Assembly (NCBI RefSeq): GCF_000003195.3
Contig: NC_012873.2
Coordinates: 2,875,894-2,939,893 of the forward strand
DNA length: 64,000 nucleotides
Direction: 5' to 3'
Source of the DNA: Sorghum bicolor
Taxonomy: Eukaryota > Streptophyta > Magnoliopsida > Poales > Poaceae
Both the position numbers and the translations under genes were made by a program. Shown here one piece after another: positions 22,167 through 33,114 of this stretch. The notes beneath the pieces are model-generated. The model was given only the letters and a program-made list of their open reading frames with translations. It did not search any database and was not told the origin of the DNA. Numbering within the stretch: position 1 is the first letter of the stretch; every line of letters starts with the position of its first letter.

Positions 22167-23080
22167 TTAGTGTAACAAGTTAAAATGGTTTGTATTTAAG
22201 TTGGTCTCTAGTCAAATGGTCTCAGAAACGTTTTTGAGATAATCTAGATCAGAAACAACATTCTTGTAAGAATCAAGAGCACTACCAAACACAATGGCTT
22301 CTCTCAGCGCCGGCCTCAGATCACACAAGAGCAAGCTGTTTGGCTGGTCAAACGAACGGGAACAAAGACAGAACGTTGGTGTGTTGGGATACATGCGAGG
22401 AACAGTTCTTCAGTTGGAGGGCCCAAGAAATCGACGCGCTATGCTGCACGAGCCAGCAGGCTATCTGATCGTGTAGTATGTGTTCTAAGCACCTTCTCGT
22501 GCACTCGTGCTTGCCAGAAACGGAAAACTTTCATTATCAAATTTGGCAGCCATTTAATAATGTTTTTCTCCTCATAATAAATTAGAAACGAACAAGGCGA
22601 CGTCAGTCATCTCTCTGCGTCGTTCTACGGATCATGCCATGCCGAATGCCGTTCCATCGATCTCTAGACAAAATAAACCAACCACGATGGTACGTTGGTG
22701 AGTTCTAAAAAACCAATAACGGTAACCAACCACGATGTTGTTCACTGCGTATCTGCTTAGACTGTAGGTGTACCCCGTACGATAGTATAGCATGGGCCAC
22801 CACGCGTGGCCACACCGTCGATTCGCGTATCAGCATAGGAGTACGCGCAGTGAGTGAAATCCCTGTGCTTGGAGTCGGACATGCCCTTCAAGTAGCTGCA
22901 CGGTACTTATGCCGCCCACTGCACCGTACAGTAACGGAGGGACGGATGCGAGTGCCAATATGCGATGCATGAGCACCAAGCACCGCGTCAGCCTCTCTTT
23001 GCCGGGCCTCCGCTAATTTTTCGGCCCATTTAATAGGCGTGGTGGCGATGACGGAGGGATACAGTGCGGAGTACGGTGAT
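22167..23080. other. intergenic, no supported gene
   Basis: A 60-codon frame at 22294-22476 (+) has no recognisable feature. Nothing else seen. Confidence 0.35.
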
Positions 23081-23325
23081 GTTTGGTTGCTAGCCATAAT
23101 TTACTATAACTAACTTTAGTCAAGTATGACAAGCCACAAAAAGTGTGGCTAGCAAATTGGTTGCCACACTTTGTCATGCCTAAAGGAATCTTGTCACACT
23201 TTTTAACTCTATAACATATGGAGCCCAAAAGAATCATACCTAAACTTAGTTGTCAACCAAACACTTGCCAACTTGGTCAAACTTGCCTAAAGTAAAGTGT
23301 GACAAACTGTGGCTAGCAACCAAAC
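23081..23325. mobile_element. inverted-repeat MITE, GTTTGGTTGCTAGCCA ends
   Basis: Starts gtttggttgctagccataa and ends tgtggctagcaaccaaac. About 245 bases; the interior repeats the gtgtggctagcaa motif. The ends suggest an hAT-type non-autonomous element; no clean target duplication was identified. Confidence 0.7.
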
Positions 23326-23544
23326 TCCCCTACCTACACGGAAGCGGGCAGCGGTGGTCCAATCTGGCATACTCCTCCATCCAAAAATTAGAGTTGATAT
23401 AAAAATCATGCTGGTCAAGCTTTTTAACTCCTTGATATGAAAAAGCCAAACTAAATTTATAAAAAATACATGAAATGTTTATATTTTCATATAGGTTTAT
23501 TTTATGAAGTATAGTCAACGAAGAGAAACCCCTTGATCTTTTCA

Positions 23545-24110
23545 AATTACTTTGGTGTTAGCCCCATAACTTTTCGAATGAGGGGGGAGAGGGGGGAAGT
23601 GATCACGAAATGAGCCTCTGATGCATTTAGACTAGTTTGATGCCAACCCCCTACTTGATGAGGCGAGAGGGCTCAAAGCGGTGAAATGATGTCCTTGGCG
23701 CTTTTAGATTAGTTTGGCGCCAAGCCCTAAACATTTTGAGACGTGGGGTGAAGAGACATGAAATAAGCCCCTAGGCGCTATTAGATTAGTTTGGCGCCAA
23801 CCGCCAAACCTTATGAGGTGAGAGGGCTCGGAGCGGCAAAATGACCCCCTCGGTGCTTTTAGATTGGTTTAGCGTTGGCCCAAAACATTTTGAGGCATAG
23901 GGCAAAGAATCACAAAACAAAACAAGCTTCTCATCGCTTTTAGATTAGTTTGGCGCCAACCGCATACCTTATGAGGCGAAGGGCTCAAAGCGGCGAAATG
24001 ATCCCCTCATTGCTTTTAGATTAGTTTGGCTCCAACCTTCATACTATGAGGAGAGGGAGCTTGAATCGGCAAAACAAGCCCCTCCACACTTTTGGATTAC
24101 TTTGGAGCTA
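23545..24110. repeat. degenerate tandem array, period ~77, alternating two monomer types
   Basis: Seven to eight units, each opening with tttagattagtttggcgcca or a close variant: about 23548, 23624, 23701, 23778, 23856, 23937, 24013 and 24089. Units at 23624, 23778 and 23937 share the body tatgaggcgagagggctcaa. Units at 23701 and 23856 (and less clearly 23548) instead share aacattttgag and a different tail. The order is therefore B-A-B-A-B-A-A', a ~154-base higher-order repeat. No stable open frame. Confidence 0.75.
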
Positions 24111-24233
24111 ACTCATAGTCAATGTCGTCGACGGTGTAGCCCCTCGCCAAAGTGTTGGCAAAAGCTTAGTTGATGACGCTAGTGATAATTGCAAAATTAA
24201 TTAAAACAAAGTTTGCAAAACATAGAGTCACAT

Positions 24234-24415
24234 TTTGCTTCTGTTATATGTATTCTTTAGCGACCTGAAGTTACCAGGCTCTATCAAATTATTTTGCTTC
24301 TGTTGCTCATATTTTTTGCAACTTGAAGTATCTGAGCTCCTATCAAATTGTTGTACTTTGCTTGCACGTATTTTTGGCAACATGAAGTCAATGAGCTCTT
24401 CTCATATCGTAGTGT
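24234..24415. repeat. three-unit degenerate tandem repeat, period ~62
   Basis: Units share ttgcttctgtt or ttgcttgcacg, then tttttggcaac..tgaagt, then gagctc..atcaaatt. It follows the array at 23545. Confidence 0.55.
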
Positions 24416-24629
24416 ACATAGAGATGGAAAAGGATGCATGCAACAATATGTGACTGCTCACTAGTTTTTTCCCATCAAACATGTTTTTGTCGATATTAGA
24501 GAGCCTTACGATGCTAAGACACCCCTTTTGGCTCATGTGATGTGTTCATGCGGTGAATAGATGTTATGAATGGAGTCTCGTGATGCATATGATTGATGCA
24601 TTCACACATATAAAAAGAATGGGGAAGCG

Positions 24630-24845
24630 TTTTCATTTGGCTTTGCCCTCGTATATCTTTGGAGAGTCAAAGTTATGAACCTTTAGGCTTTTTCATTTGG
24701 GTCCATCCTCATGTATTTTTGGTGGGTCAAGTCTTGAGCGAGACTTTTTTCATTTAGCTCCGACCTCATGCATTTTTAGTGGGACAAAGTCTTGAGTCCT
24801 TAGGCTTTCCATTTAGTCTTACTCTCGTGTATTTTTGGAGGGTCG
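24630..24845. repeat. four-unit degenerate tandem repeat, period ~57-60
   Basis: Units begin catttggctttgccctcgta, catttgggtccatcctcatg, catttagctccgacctcatg and catttagtcttactctcgtg, each followed by a tatttttggagggtca-like string. Confidence 0.65.
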
Positions 24846-25287
24846 TATTGTATCTTTTAGGGGGTTGAAATGAGCTTTGAAAACCAAAAAGTTTTTACTA
24901 GACGACAAGCAAAACAAATAATTAAATTTTGAAATAATCCAAATTAAACTATCCAAAAGAAATTTCTCATGGAAAACAAAATAAGATTTCTCAGCTAACA
25001 AACTTCTCTTTAAAATACCAAATTCCTCACGGTTTTAGTTTTGAAAGACAAAAAAAAAACACCACATATCCTATTCTATACATCAGATAATCCAAGTAGG
25101 ATTTGCGGATAATCCATATTTGTCAAATCTATATTCTACTTCGCATCTATTCTTAATGACATGGATATTATAGTTCTTCTCTATATCCTCAAAATTTCAA
25201 TTTTGATGAATCAGAGCGCGCGGAGACCAGCTGACATGCCTGCACGACCACGACTAGTACTCCATCGCAAGCGGCCGAAACCATACC

Positions 25288-25653
25288 GTGTGTTTGGTTG
25301 GGAGTTGGGTGGGTTGGGTTGGATCTAACCCAGTTTTTGGGGACGGAGCCAACCCGCCCAGTGTTTGGTTGCATTTCTGATTTTGGGGACGGAGCCAACC
25401 CATTTTAGTGTTTGGTTGAAGAATTGGGGACAGAGCGGCTCTGTTCAGTGTTTGGTTGAAGGAATTTAGTGTTTGGTGGGAGCCAACCCGGCTGGAGCGG
25501 CTCCGTCCGCCAGATTTTGACGGACGAGTCCAACCCGCATCTGAGAGGAATATTCCACCCTGGAGCCAACCCAACTCTCTCATCCTCCAACCAAACAGCC
25601 ACAGGAATGGGTTCGCTCCGACCCGGCTCGCCCCGCTCTCCAACCAAACACAC
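25288..25653. mobile_element. inverted-repeat element with reiterated end motif
   Basis: Outer ends cgtgtgtttggttgggag and ctccaaccaaacacacg form a ~16-base inverted repeat. The end motif gtgtttggttg recurs inside in direct orientation near 25361, 25408, 25448 and 25469, several followed by ggggacggagccaaccc. ATAC lies next to both ends and may be the target duplication. No coding frame. Confidence 0.65.
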
Positions 25654-25983
25654 GGATACATACATCAGCTCATCAGCATGGAGATTGGAATGAAGAGGAG
25701 TAGGAGCACATCAGTTTGTTGGCTGTGCAGAGGCCACGTCAGCGCCCGGCTCCTGTCCTGAGGCTGTCGATCGGCTTCCTCCCCTCTCCACCGCCGGAAC
25801 GTCCGGCGCCAAGCCCACGCCAATACGCCACCCAAAATTCTACCTCTACCAGTGGCCTCCTTTGCCCTCTGCTCTCGCTCCCTCGCCTCGCTGACCGTTA
25901 CGCAGCGCACGGTACGCCCGCCATGCACGCCTCGGCCTCGGCAGCAGCCGGCGCTAGGTAGCTAGGCACCGCCGCACCGACCG

Positions 25984-26783
25984 ATGCGGCCGGCGGGGCC
26001 GCCAACGAAGCCGGCCGCCGGCGCCGTGGCGGTCCAGGCCAGCAGCAGGCGTAGTAGCAGGAGGCCCGGCGCCGCCGTGCTGAGGATGCTGCGGGCGCCG
26101 GCGGTGGTGGCGCTGGCGGCGGCGCTCGCGGTGTCGTCGTCGCCGGGGCCAGGGCCAGGGCCGGCGTCGGAGCCGCTGTGCAACCTCCCGCCGACGCTGT
26201 CCGGCGAGGACGGCGGCGGGCGGCAGGGCGAGGCGAACAGGATCCGGCACCCCAAGTCGGACCGCGCGGCGCGGTGCACGTCCAAGTGCGTCAGCACCTG
26301 CGTCCTCGGCGGCTACGGCGCGCCGGGCGTCGCCGGGCCCTTCAACATCCGGAGGTAACGCATGGTGTGCTCCGATGACCCACCGTCGTCGGTCGCTCCG
26401 TTGTTTGCTCATCTTTTCTTGACGATGATTGATTGATTAAACGCGTACGACTGTACTGTCTGATCGATCGATCTCTTCTTTGACGATGAACTCAACTGCG
26501 ACGTACTCCTAACTAATTCTCTCTCGTTTGCCGTTGGCATCGATCCATGGATGGATTCGTGCAGACCATTGGTGGTGTTCAAGGACACCTTCCGAAGCCG
26601 GCAGTACTGGTAAGTGGTAACAACACACGCACCAACTCAAATTGGCCCCTTTTTGAATCCATTATTGGCGAGTGAATTGTCTTGATTACTAGTGTCCAAT
26701 ACTGCATGTCTTTAATTTGTAATAGCTTGGTGGAGTGCTCGGACATCTGCAATCTACTCAAAGACGGCGAAGATGACCAGTGA
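25984..26783 (+). CDS. small Cys-rich plant protein with N-terminal membrane/signal segment
   Basis: Three exons, 25984-26354, 26565-26609 and 26726-26783, join in frame (GT-AG introns) to 157 residues. The basic N-terminus (~1-35) is followed by a hydrophobic stretch (APAVVALAAALAVSS, ~38-52), so the protein is probably secreted, membrane-anchored or organelle-targeted. The conserved part is C-terminal: DRAARCTSKCVSTCV, then GGYGAPG, PFNIRRPLVVFKDTFRSRQYC, then LVECSDICNLL. The Cys spacing (CX3CX3C, then CX4CX3C) suggests disulfides or metal binding. I recognise it as a plant-wide family of unassigned function but cannot name it. A second in-frame ATG just before the hydrophobic stretch could be the true start. 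Confidence 0.8.
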
Positions 26784-28655
26784 AAGTATAGTGAACACAA
26801 CAAGAAGGCAAGCTCTCTTGCATTCCATGGTGTGCGGACCTCAGTCCTCAGCTATGCCGGAAATGGAGACTCAGGCCGGCCGGGTCATGCTCAGCTTCGA
26901 ATTGTCCAGCTCACGCAGCATGGACATGGCATGTGAGGCAGAGTTTTTGTTTCCCCTGTCTAAATTGAAAGGAGCTAGCTTAGCTAGTAGTACTAATTAA
27001 GTACTACTCTCCATCATCGGTCCATCCGGTCAAAAGAAAACTCACACATTTGACTTTGCATGGTCTTCCAAGCGTATATTTGATCACTACGTACTCTACT
27101 ACTCCATGTTTAGGAGTAGTTTCTTGTAGAATGTGTTCTTAGTAGAAGCCTTCAATTTTAGGAGATAATGTAAGTATTTTCAATATAAATCCACATATGC
27201 TATTTTTTCCCTCCATGTTTCTAAACTAAACAAAATGTATATATGCTTGTAATTTTTCAGGTTTAGACCAATAATATATTTTTTTCAAATAGTTTTTATT
27301 TTTTATTTACTGGAGGAGTACTAAGCAGCTATGTAACATATGGAGATGCGAATGGGGTTGGCCTTGCAACGCACATGTAGACTGTTTTTAAGTGGTTATC
27401 ATTACCATACTACAGCAATCAACATCCTCTTTTCTTTTTTCTAGATGAAGGATAGTTTATATTTAGCTTCATCTATCAATAACACCCTCTTTTTCTAGAT
27501 AGATTTTTTTTCTCCATCACACAAAAGGTTTGCACATCTTTCTATTAAGTTAGAAGAAAATTTTTAATACAACATGTCTTAGCGGCACCCTAAGGGTCAG
27601 GAGAGTTGTATATGGACGCTCAGCTCCACCCTAATGTACTACAGTCTATGGTGTTACATTGGACACTAATCAGTGGCGTCGGTTAGGAGGCCTAAGCCCA
27701 GCAGCCAAGCAGCGGCGGCTGCAGGCACGCACATCGCCGCTCGGTGAAAACAACTCGCGAAGCGCTTGCATGTTGTCGGGGTCACCGCTGTAGATTCCGT
27801 CGTACGCCTCGATGGCCGATGCGGACGGAGATGACATCCGTTGGTTAGTCCCAAGCGCTTCAAGACATGGTGCTCACCTAGTTTGGACGCCAAAATATAC
27901 GACATACTCCGCGCCGCTGTCCGCCTACTCCTACGAGGGATTATAGGCAGTGCATGTTCACCGTGGGCTGTACCATCTCCGAGTAGCTCCGGGGAGAGGC
28001 AACTGTCTCGCCTTATTTGTGACTTGCTCGGTGAAGTGCATGAGGTGTCTGCCGGTGGTGGTCATCTGAGGGGATGGAATGCGGTTGACGTTGTCCATGG
28101 CATTTATGATCATCACATCAAATAACTCCTTACTCATTATGGTGAATGGTCAAATGGAGTAGTGTCACTACAATACCAAGATGCCACCATCATCTTCTCA
28201 AGTGATGAAGAACAGGAAATGAGAAACTTGAGAGGTGTGTTGTCTGAGTATTTTTTTTTTGAAAGGACCAAGATGTTGTAAAGGTAGGGTGAATCTACAA
28301 TGCTTGATGTGAAATCAGTATTTTTCTTCCTTCGTTTTAAATTACGGGCATTAACCTAGTTATATATATATATATATATAAGTCATAATGATCTTGCAAT
28401 TTGCAACGGAAAGAATAGTTTTCTAAAAATGGACCCTCCGTTTTTTTAGAGAAATTGAAAACAACCAGAAGCCACGTTCGTTTGAGTTTATTAGCCGAAT
28501 CTATCTGCCATTCAACAGTGTTTTTTCTCTATAATAAATCAATAAACCATACTTTCTGTCACGCCTTTTCGGCTAAATGAATATTTCGTAAAGGGTGTTT
28601 CTTGAGTAGACTCACGATGTCCCTACACAGGAGTAAGAAAAAACAAGTAGCAAAA
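26784..28655. other. intergenic stretch
   Basis: The first ~200 bases should hold the 3' UTR of the small Cys-rich gene. Opposed frames at 27666-27905 (-) and 27841-28125 (+) match nothing I know. A TA microsatellite lies at about 28362-28381. Segment 28470-28580 is a dispersed repeat (gccattcaacagtg..ctataataaatc). Confidence 0.4.
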
Positions 28656-29213
28656 GAGTCCAGTGTGCTTTGAATCATGGAGGAACATGTTTGCTCTGGC
28701 CGGAGAGAAGTTCAGACTAGCGCAACATTTTAGCAGTGTACGTGACCTGTGAATATACCCAAAGCCCAATCCAAATGCCGCATTGTGGCTTCCATGACAA
28801 AGGCCCAACACATCTTCTTTATTGGTACAAAGCCCATCTAAACCTTAGCCTTTCGGTTTCATGTCACAGGTCTACAAATAGGAATTTTTTGTTGTAAAAA
28901 AAATAGTTGTAAAAAATAACAAATCTGTTTTATTGGTGAGGATCCACGAACGAAGGCCATCCATAAAAAATGTAATCCATCCGTGCTAAACTAAATCAAT
29001 TTCTAATGTTGTCCTAGACCAAGCTAATTTTAATTAAACCGACTTCATAAAATAGCATCAATATTTATATAACACAAATCAATACTACAAGGTGATGCAA
29101 ATATATTGATGCCATCATAGATGTTTTGATTCTTAGAATGGCTCTAAAAATCAAATTTTTTTGGGATGTTCTTATACATTTCTTGGACAAATAAATTTTC
29201 ATTATGATTTGGC

Positions 29214-29410
29214 TGGGGTGCGCCAAGCCTAACCAGCAGTGCAACGGCTAGGCAACGCTTGAGAGACCCAATGGCAAGCCATTGCGGTGGTTCCTCCCCC
29301 CACAAAAAATTAATTTAACATCAAAGTGAACACATGGTCCACATATCAGATATTAAACTGATAAGAACAGATACTACACTTGATCTTAGCCAAAAGGCCG
29401 AGAAAGGTAT
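29214..29410 (-). ncRNA. U2: U2 snRNA gene, copy 1
   Basis: The transcript begins ATACCTTTCTCGGCCTTTTG and carries the branch-site recognition string GTAGTA (GTGTAGTATCTG), the most conserved U2 segment. A stem-loop IIb (GUGGAC/GUUCAC) follows, then an Sm-type site AATTTTTTG, a stem-loop III with a perfect seven-pair arm (CAATGGC/GCCATTG, 29269-29284), and a long stem IV ending CACCCCA. Length 197, as expected for plant U2. U2 pairs with the intron branch site in the spliceosome. Promoter elements are intact (see separate entries), so I expect a functional gene. Confidence 0.93.
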
Positions 29411-29435
29411 GAGTTGCATCATTGCCGTGGGTCTC

Positions 29436-29443
29436 ATTTTCTA
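29436..29443 (-). promoter_or_regulatory. TATA-like element of U2 copy 1
   Basis: TAGAAAAT at -26 to -33 from the U2 start. Weaker than the TATA of copy 2. Confidence 0.7.
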
Positions 29444-29475
29444 CCCTTCTTGTGCCTCAACTCGCTCAAAGCTGT

Positions 29476-29486
29476 CGAGGTGGGAC
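29476..29486 (-). promoter_or_regulatory. plant snRNA upstream sequence element (USE), U2 copy 1
   Basis: GTCCCACCTCG at -66 to -76, one mismatch to the plant USE RTCCCACATCG. The ~32-base gap to the TATA box is the spacing known for RNA polymerase II snRNA genes rather than polymerase III. Confidence 0.85.
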
Positions 29487-29564
29487 TAAATTGAAGATTA
29501 AGCATGGCTTAGCGCAGCGCAAATGCATTGCTCTTGCTTGCGTGTTTGGTTTATTGAGCAGTTT

Positions 29565-29623
29565 GGGCCCGTAATTGACCATCCCAACGTGTAAGGTCAC
29601 GGCCCAAGTCCCATTACTGGGCC
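29565..29623 (-). promoter_or_regulatory. cluster of RGCCCR (monocot-specific) promoter motifs, U2 copy 1
   Basis: ggcccg at 29566, ggccca at 29601 and its complement tgggcc at 29618. Monocot snRNA promoters are known to carry RGCCCR motifs upstream of the USE. Confidence 0.6.
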
Positions 29624-29872
29624 TTTACTCAGTGGATCCCATAATTAATTGGCCTAGTTTCCAGTAGCCGCTGGCGTTGGAGAAAGAGGAGACTGGAGCA
29701 TTGTCAAGTTGTGGCACCAGGTCAGGTCGCAAACCAATAGTGGACCAAGAGCAAATTTGACATGGAATGGATGCAAGCAACGCGCGTCGGCCGGCGGCGA
29801 GGCAACGATGCTGTGGCAGCCGAGATCGACGGCGGCGTGTTCTTCATGCACGTACAGCAGTAGCACCACCGA

Positions 29873-30127
29873 GGCCTTGTTTAGTTCACCCAAAAACTAA
29901 ATTTTTTTAAAATTTTCTGTCAGATCAAATCTTGCGACACTTGCATGAAGCATTAAATATAAATGAAAATAAAAACTAATTACACAACTTATCTATAAAT
30001 CGCGAGACGAATCTTTTAAACCTAATTACTTTATAATTGAACAATGTTTGTCAAATAAAAACGTTTGTCAAATAAAAATAAAAGTGCTATATTGTCAAAA
30101 TCAAAAAAATTTGGATCTAACAAGGTC
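29873..30127. mobile_element. Tourist-like MITE with internal 17-base duplication
   Basis: Starts ggccttgtttagttcaccc, ends ggatctaacaaggtc. The string tttgtcaaataaaaacg is repeated in tandem near 30047-30080, a post-insertion slippage event. Confidence 0.8.
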
Positions 30128-30223
30128 GCATTATTGCAGCACAGCAGCACACGAGAGGCTGACGGACGGCCACCGGGGACTAGCGGCGTGCAGTTTTGGT
30201 TTTCGATCTTTCTACACTTTCAC

Positions 30224-30418
30224 GCCTTGTTTAGTTCCAAAAAATTTTGCAAAATTTTTCAGATTTTCCGTCACATCGAATCTTTAGACACATGCATGAA
30301 GTATTAAATATAGATAAAAATAAAAACTAATTACACAGTTTGGTCGAAATTGACGAGACGAATCTTTTGAGACTAGTTACTCCATGATTGGACAATATTT
30401 GTCAAATACAAACGAAAA
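30224..30418. mobile_element. Tourist-like MITE, right end lost
   Basis: Starts gccttgtttagttcc and carries the family core (tttgagactagttactcc), but stops at acaaacgaaaaaactactg without a right terminal repeat. Confidence 0.7.
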
Positions 30419-30749
30419 AACTACTGTGTTTTCACTTCACTGTGTTTTGATCGGGAAGTATATCTACTTTTGTTGTTTTTTTTGGGTCCTGCAATGCTTA
30501 TCTTTGATGAGAGGATATGATGAGGTGTGCAGTGTGCCGGTATCTATAACTCTCAACGAGAGGGATGGCCATTGATGAGAAATTTAAGGTCTTGTTGGGT
30601 AGTGCAAATCAATCAATTTATCGATTAATAAGATTGTTAATCAATTTGGTATTATTTAACAATTAATAAGAACGTTTTTTTTAATCAACTCTCTACCTTC
30701 TACCCTGTTGTTATTACGCTGTGTAGAAGCGGGAATTTTGTTCCATTGT
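30419..30749. other. intergenic, nothing seen
   Basis: AT-rich DNA without a supported gene or repeat. Confidence 0.3.
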
Positions 30750-30905
30750 CTAAAAGATACTACCATGTTATTATTCATTTTTTTTTAAAAAAAACTCCAC
30801 CACCAAGTTTAAGGAATTTAATTGTTACCTAAATTACTAGTATTCAGAAATCTTATAGAGTTAGTATTTGGTGAAGTGTGCCGGCCAACAAACGTTCATA
30901 TACTG

Positions 30906-32660
30906 ACCCTTTTTTTTTTTTGGAACGACCCTGTTTTGAGTTTTTTTGACTGAAAAGACTGTAGGGAAGATCCTCACGGTGGCTCAAACTTTTATAAAAT
31001 ATTAACAAAAGGGGATTTACTGAATGCATCTAGCCACGCACAAAAGGAAGACCACGGGTCTCTCCTTTAAATCTAAGAGACTGAAGATTACATTGATTTT
31101 TGAAAATTTGCAAGTCAAATACTAGAACTGGGGTTCTTGCCGTGGAAGATCTTTTTATTCCTCACCTTCCAGATTTCCCATGAAGCTATCATTACCATCT
31201 CGATGAAGAACGGCAGGCCTGAATTAGCTCTTGCTTGTGCCAGACCAGGGAGTAAGCCAAGCTGTTCATCCCACTGTACGTTCATGGCTTGCCAGCATCT
31301 TCTAGCAAAGGTGCAGGAGAAGAATAAGTGTTCCAGGTCTTCTAGTAAACCATGAGAACAAATGACGCATAGATCATCATCTTGGATGTTACAGTGTCAT
31401 CTTCTGAGCATGTCTTTATTATTCAGTCTATCTACTAATACCAGCCAGGGAAAGAATTTTATTCTGGGGGTGCACTTGGCCTCCCAGATCCATCTGAAGG
31501 CTGGGTGAATGCCAGCTTGTACAGTCGTCGAGAGGAATAGTTGCCATTGTCCCAGATGTAGTTCCAAACATCATCCTCTGATTCAGGTATTGGTAAGCTG
31601 TTCAAGTGTTCCTGAAGATGTTCTAATTCAGTGAAGGCCTCGGAGACAACGGCAGGTGAAAGAGGTCTTCAAGATCTTCAGTGTTCATCCCATCCTTGAC
31701 TGAAATCCTAGTATCCATGGAGAAGGAGAGTAGCCTCAGGTACTGAAGAGATAGCAGGTGGTGTGTCCAGGGATCATCCCAGAATAGGACAGTGGATCCA
31801 TCCCCAATGGTACAACGAGCTATCCCTCGGAAAAGATTGCTTTATTAGTCTGATGATGTCTTTCCACAGAAAGATCCAACCTCTCTAGTTGCATGTAGAA
31901 CCTTGTCTTGATAATATTTCCACCATATGAGTTATACCCAGGGAATGTCTCTTTTGTTGTAGAACTTGTCAAGATGCTTGAGAAGAAGCAGTGCATCTTT
32001 TTGGAGACCGAGATTGAGTATGCTAGTTCACCCCCAAAACCAAAAACTTTTCAAGATTCCCTGTCACATCTAATCTTACGGCACGTGCATGAAGTATTAA
32101 ATATAGATGAAAATAAAAACTAATTGCACAGTTTGCCTGTAAATCGCGAGACGAATCTTTTAAGCCTAGTTACTTTATAATTAGACAATGTTTGTCAAAT
32201 AAAAATGAAAGTGCTACAGTGTCAAAATTCAAAAACTTTTTGGATCTAAACAAGGCCTAATCCCACCTTTATCTTTAGGGGTAGTAACTACTGGCCAGGC
32301 CACGAGGTTACCTCCTCTTTGCTGATTTGAATTGCCTGGCCAAAGGCACTGTTTTCTAGCCCGATCGATGTTATCAATTACTCCTTTGGGAAGCTTAATC
32401 ACACACGATGCATATAGGTGGTGATCAGTGTGATGCGGACTTGATCATCTCCAAAACGTCCTGAATACGACAGCAAGGAGAGCAGGCTGAAAGTCTACGT
32501 TCAACTCGATCCATCACTGGTGTGAGATCCTCGAAGCGAGGTTTTGTGGTTCCCATTGGAAGGCCCAGGTATGTGGAAGGGAGGGAGCCAATTTGTTTTT
32601 GAGTTGTTCCCAGTAAAGAACCACGGTAAAGATTTGCAAATATCCTCCAATCCTGAGAGC
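30906..32660 (-). mobile_element. degenerate LINE (non-LTR retrotransposon), 5'-truncated
   Basis: Read on the minus strand, 32440-32620 encodes the end of a reverse transcriptase domain (PSTYLGLPMGTTKP, then LTPVMDRVERRLSA). 32280-32400 gives VIKLPKGVIDNIDRARKQCL, and 31140-31360 gives the zf-RVT-type end (HLFFSCTFARRCWQAM, then SWEIWKVRNKKIFHG). Stops and frameshifts are scattered. The plus-strand T run at 30908-30920 is the poly(A) tail. The element is cut by the MITE at 32023-32257. Both edges fit an insertion into sequence still uninterrupted at about 39078-39090. Confidence 0.8.
32023..32257. mobile_element. Tourist-like MITE inserted inside the LINE
   Basis: Right end ggatctaaacaaggcc is followed by TAA. 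The left end is truncated to tagttcaccccc. Removing it puts the LINE reading frame back together across GGIS/ILNLGL, so the MITE came later. Confidence 0.8.
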
Positions 32661-33114
32661 CTGTCATCTTTAGTGTCCACATATTTGTCAGGGTTTGATA
32701 TGATGGATGGGTGCTCGTGGGATAGATAGAAGGATGTACTAGCTTGCTTGCTTGTCGAGTGCGAAGAATCGTCAGAACGAAGGTCAGCATGACATCTAGT
32801 TTTGTCATGCTACCTTAATTATTTTTCCTTTGCGTCTATATATATATTCCCCCCATCCTTTTCTGGCATGCTACCTTATTTTTTCTTTGCGTCTGTCGAT
32901 TTTTTTTTTCCATTTAAGATCATTGACGAAACGTCTTCATCATGTAAAGGTCCCCTACTAGGCTACTACCTACTACCTAGAGCACTATAAATTGTACCTC
33001 ACAGAGATGGTATAATCCCAAGCTCACGGACAACTAATTTGATACTGCTAGTGAAGCAAGTCAATATACTCCTGGGAACCCCTCATAGAAATTAATATAA
33101 GATATGATTTTCAT

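Larger units (their letters stand above)
28660..29625. repeat. left arm of a dispersed direct duplication carrying a U2 snRNA gene
   Basis: Homologous in the same orientation to about 44395-45235. Both arms share, left to right, gaggaac.tgtttgct, attttagcag.gta.gtgacct, a Stowaway-like remnant, the U2 gene, its promoter, and upstream cggctta/tggctta..gcagcgcaaat. Confidence 0.75.

Noticed and set aside
23545..24110. CRISPR-like array of repeats
   Set aside because: Eukaryotic context; units are contiguous ~77-base monomers with degenerate bodies, not short identical repeats separated by unique spacers.
31137..31355. Plus-strand 72-codon frame
   Set aside because: Antisense of the LINE zf-RVT-type region, which reads well on the minus strand.
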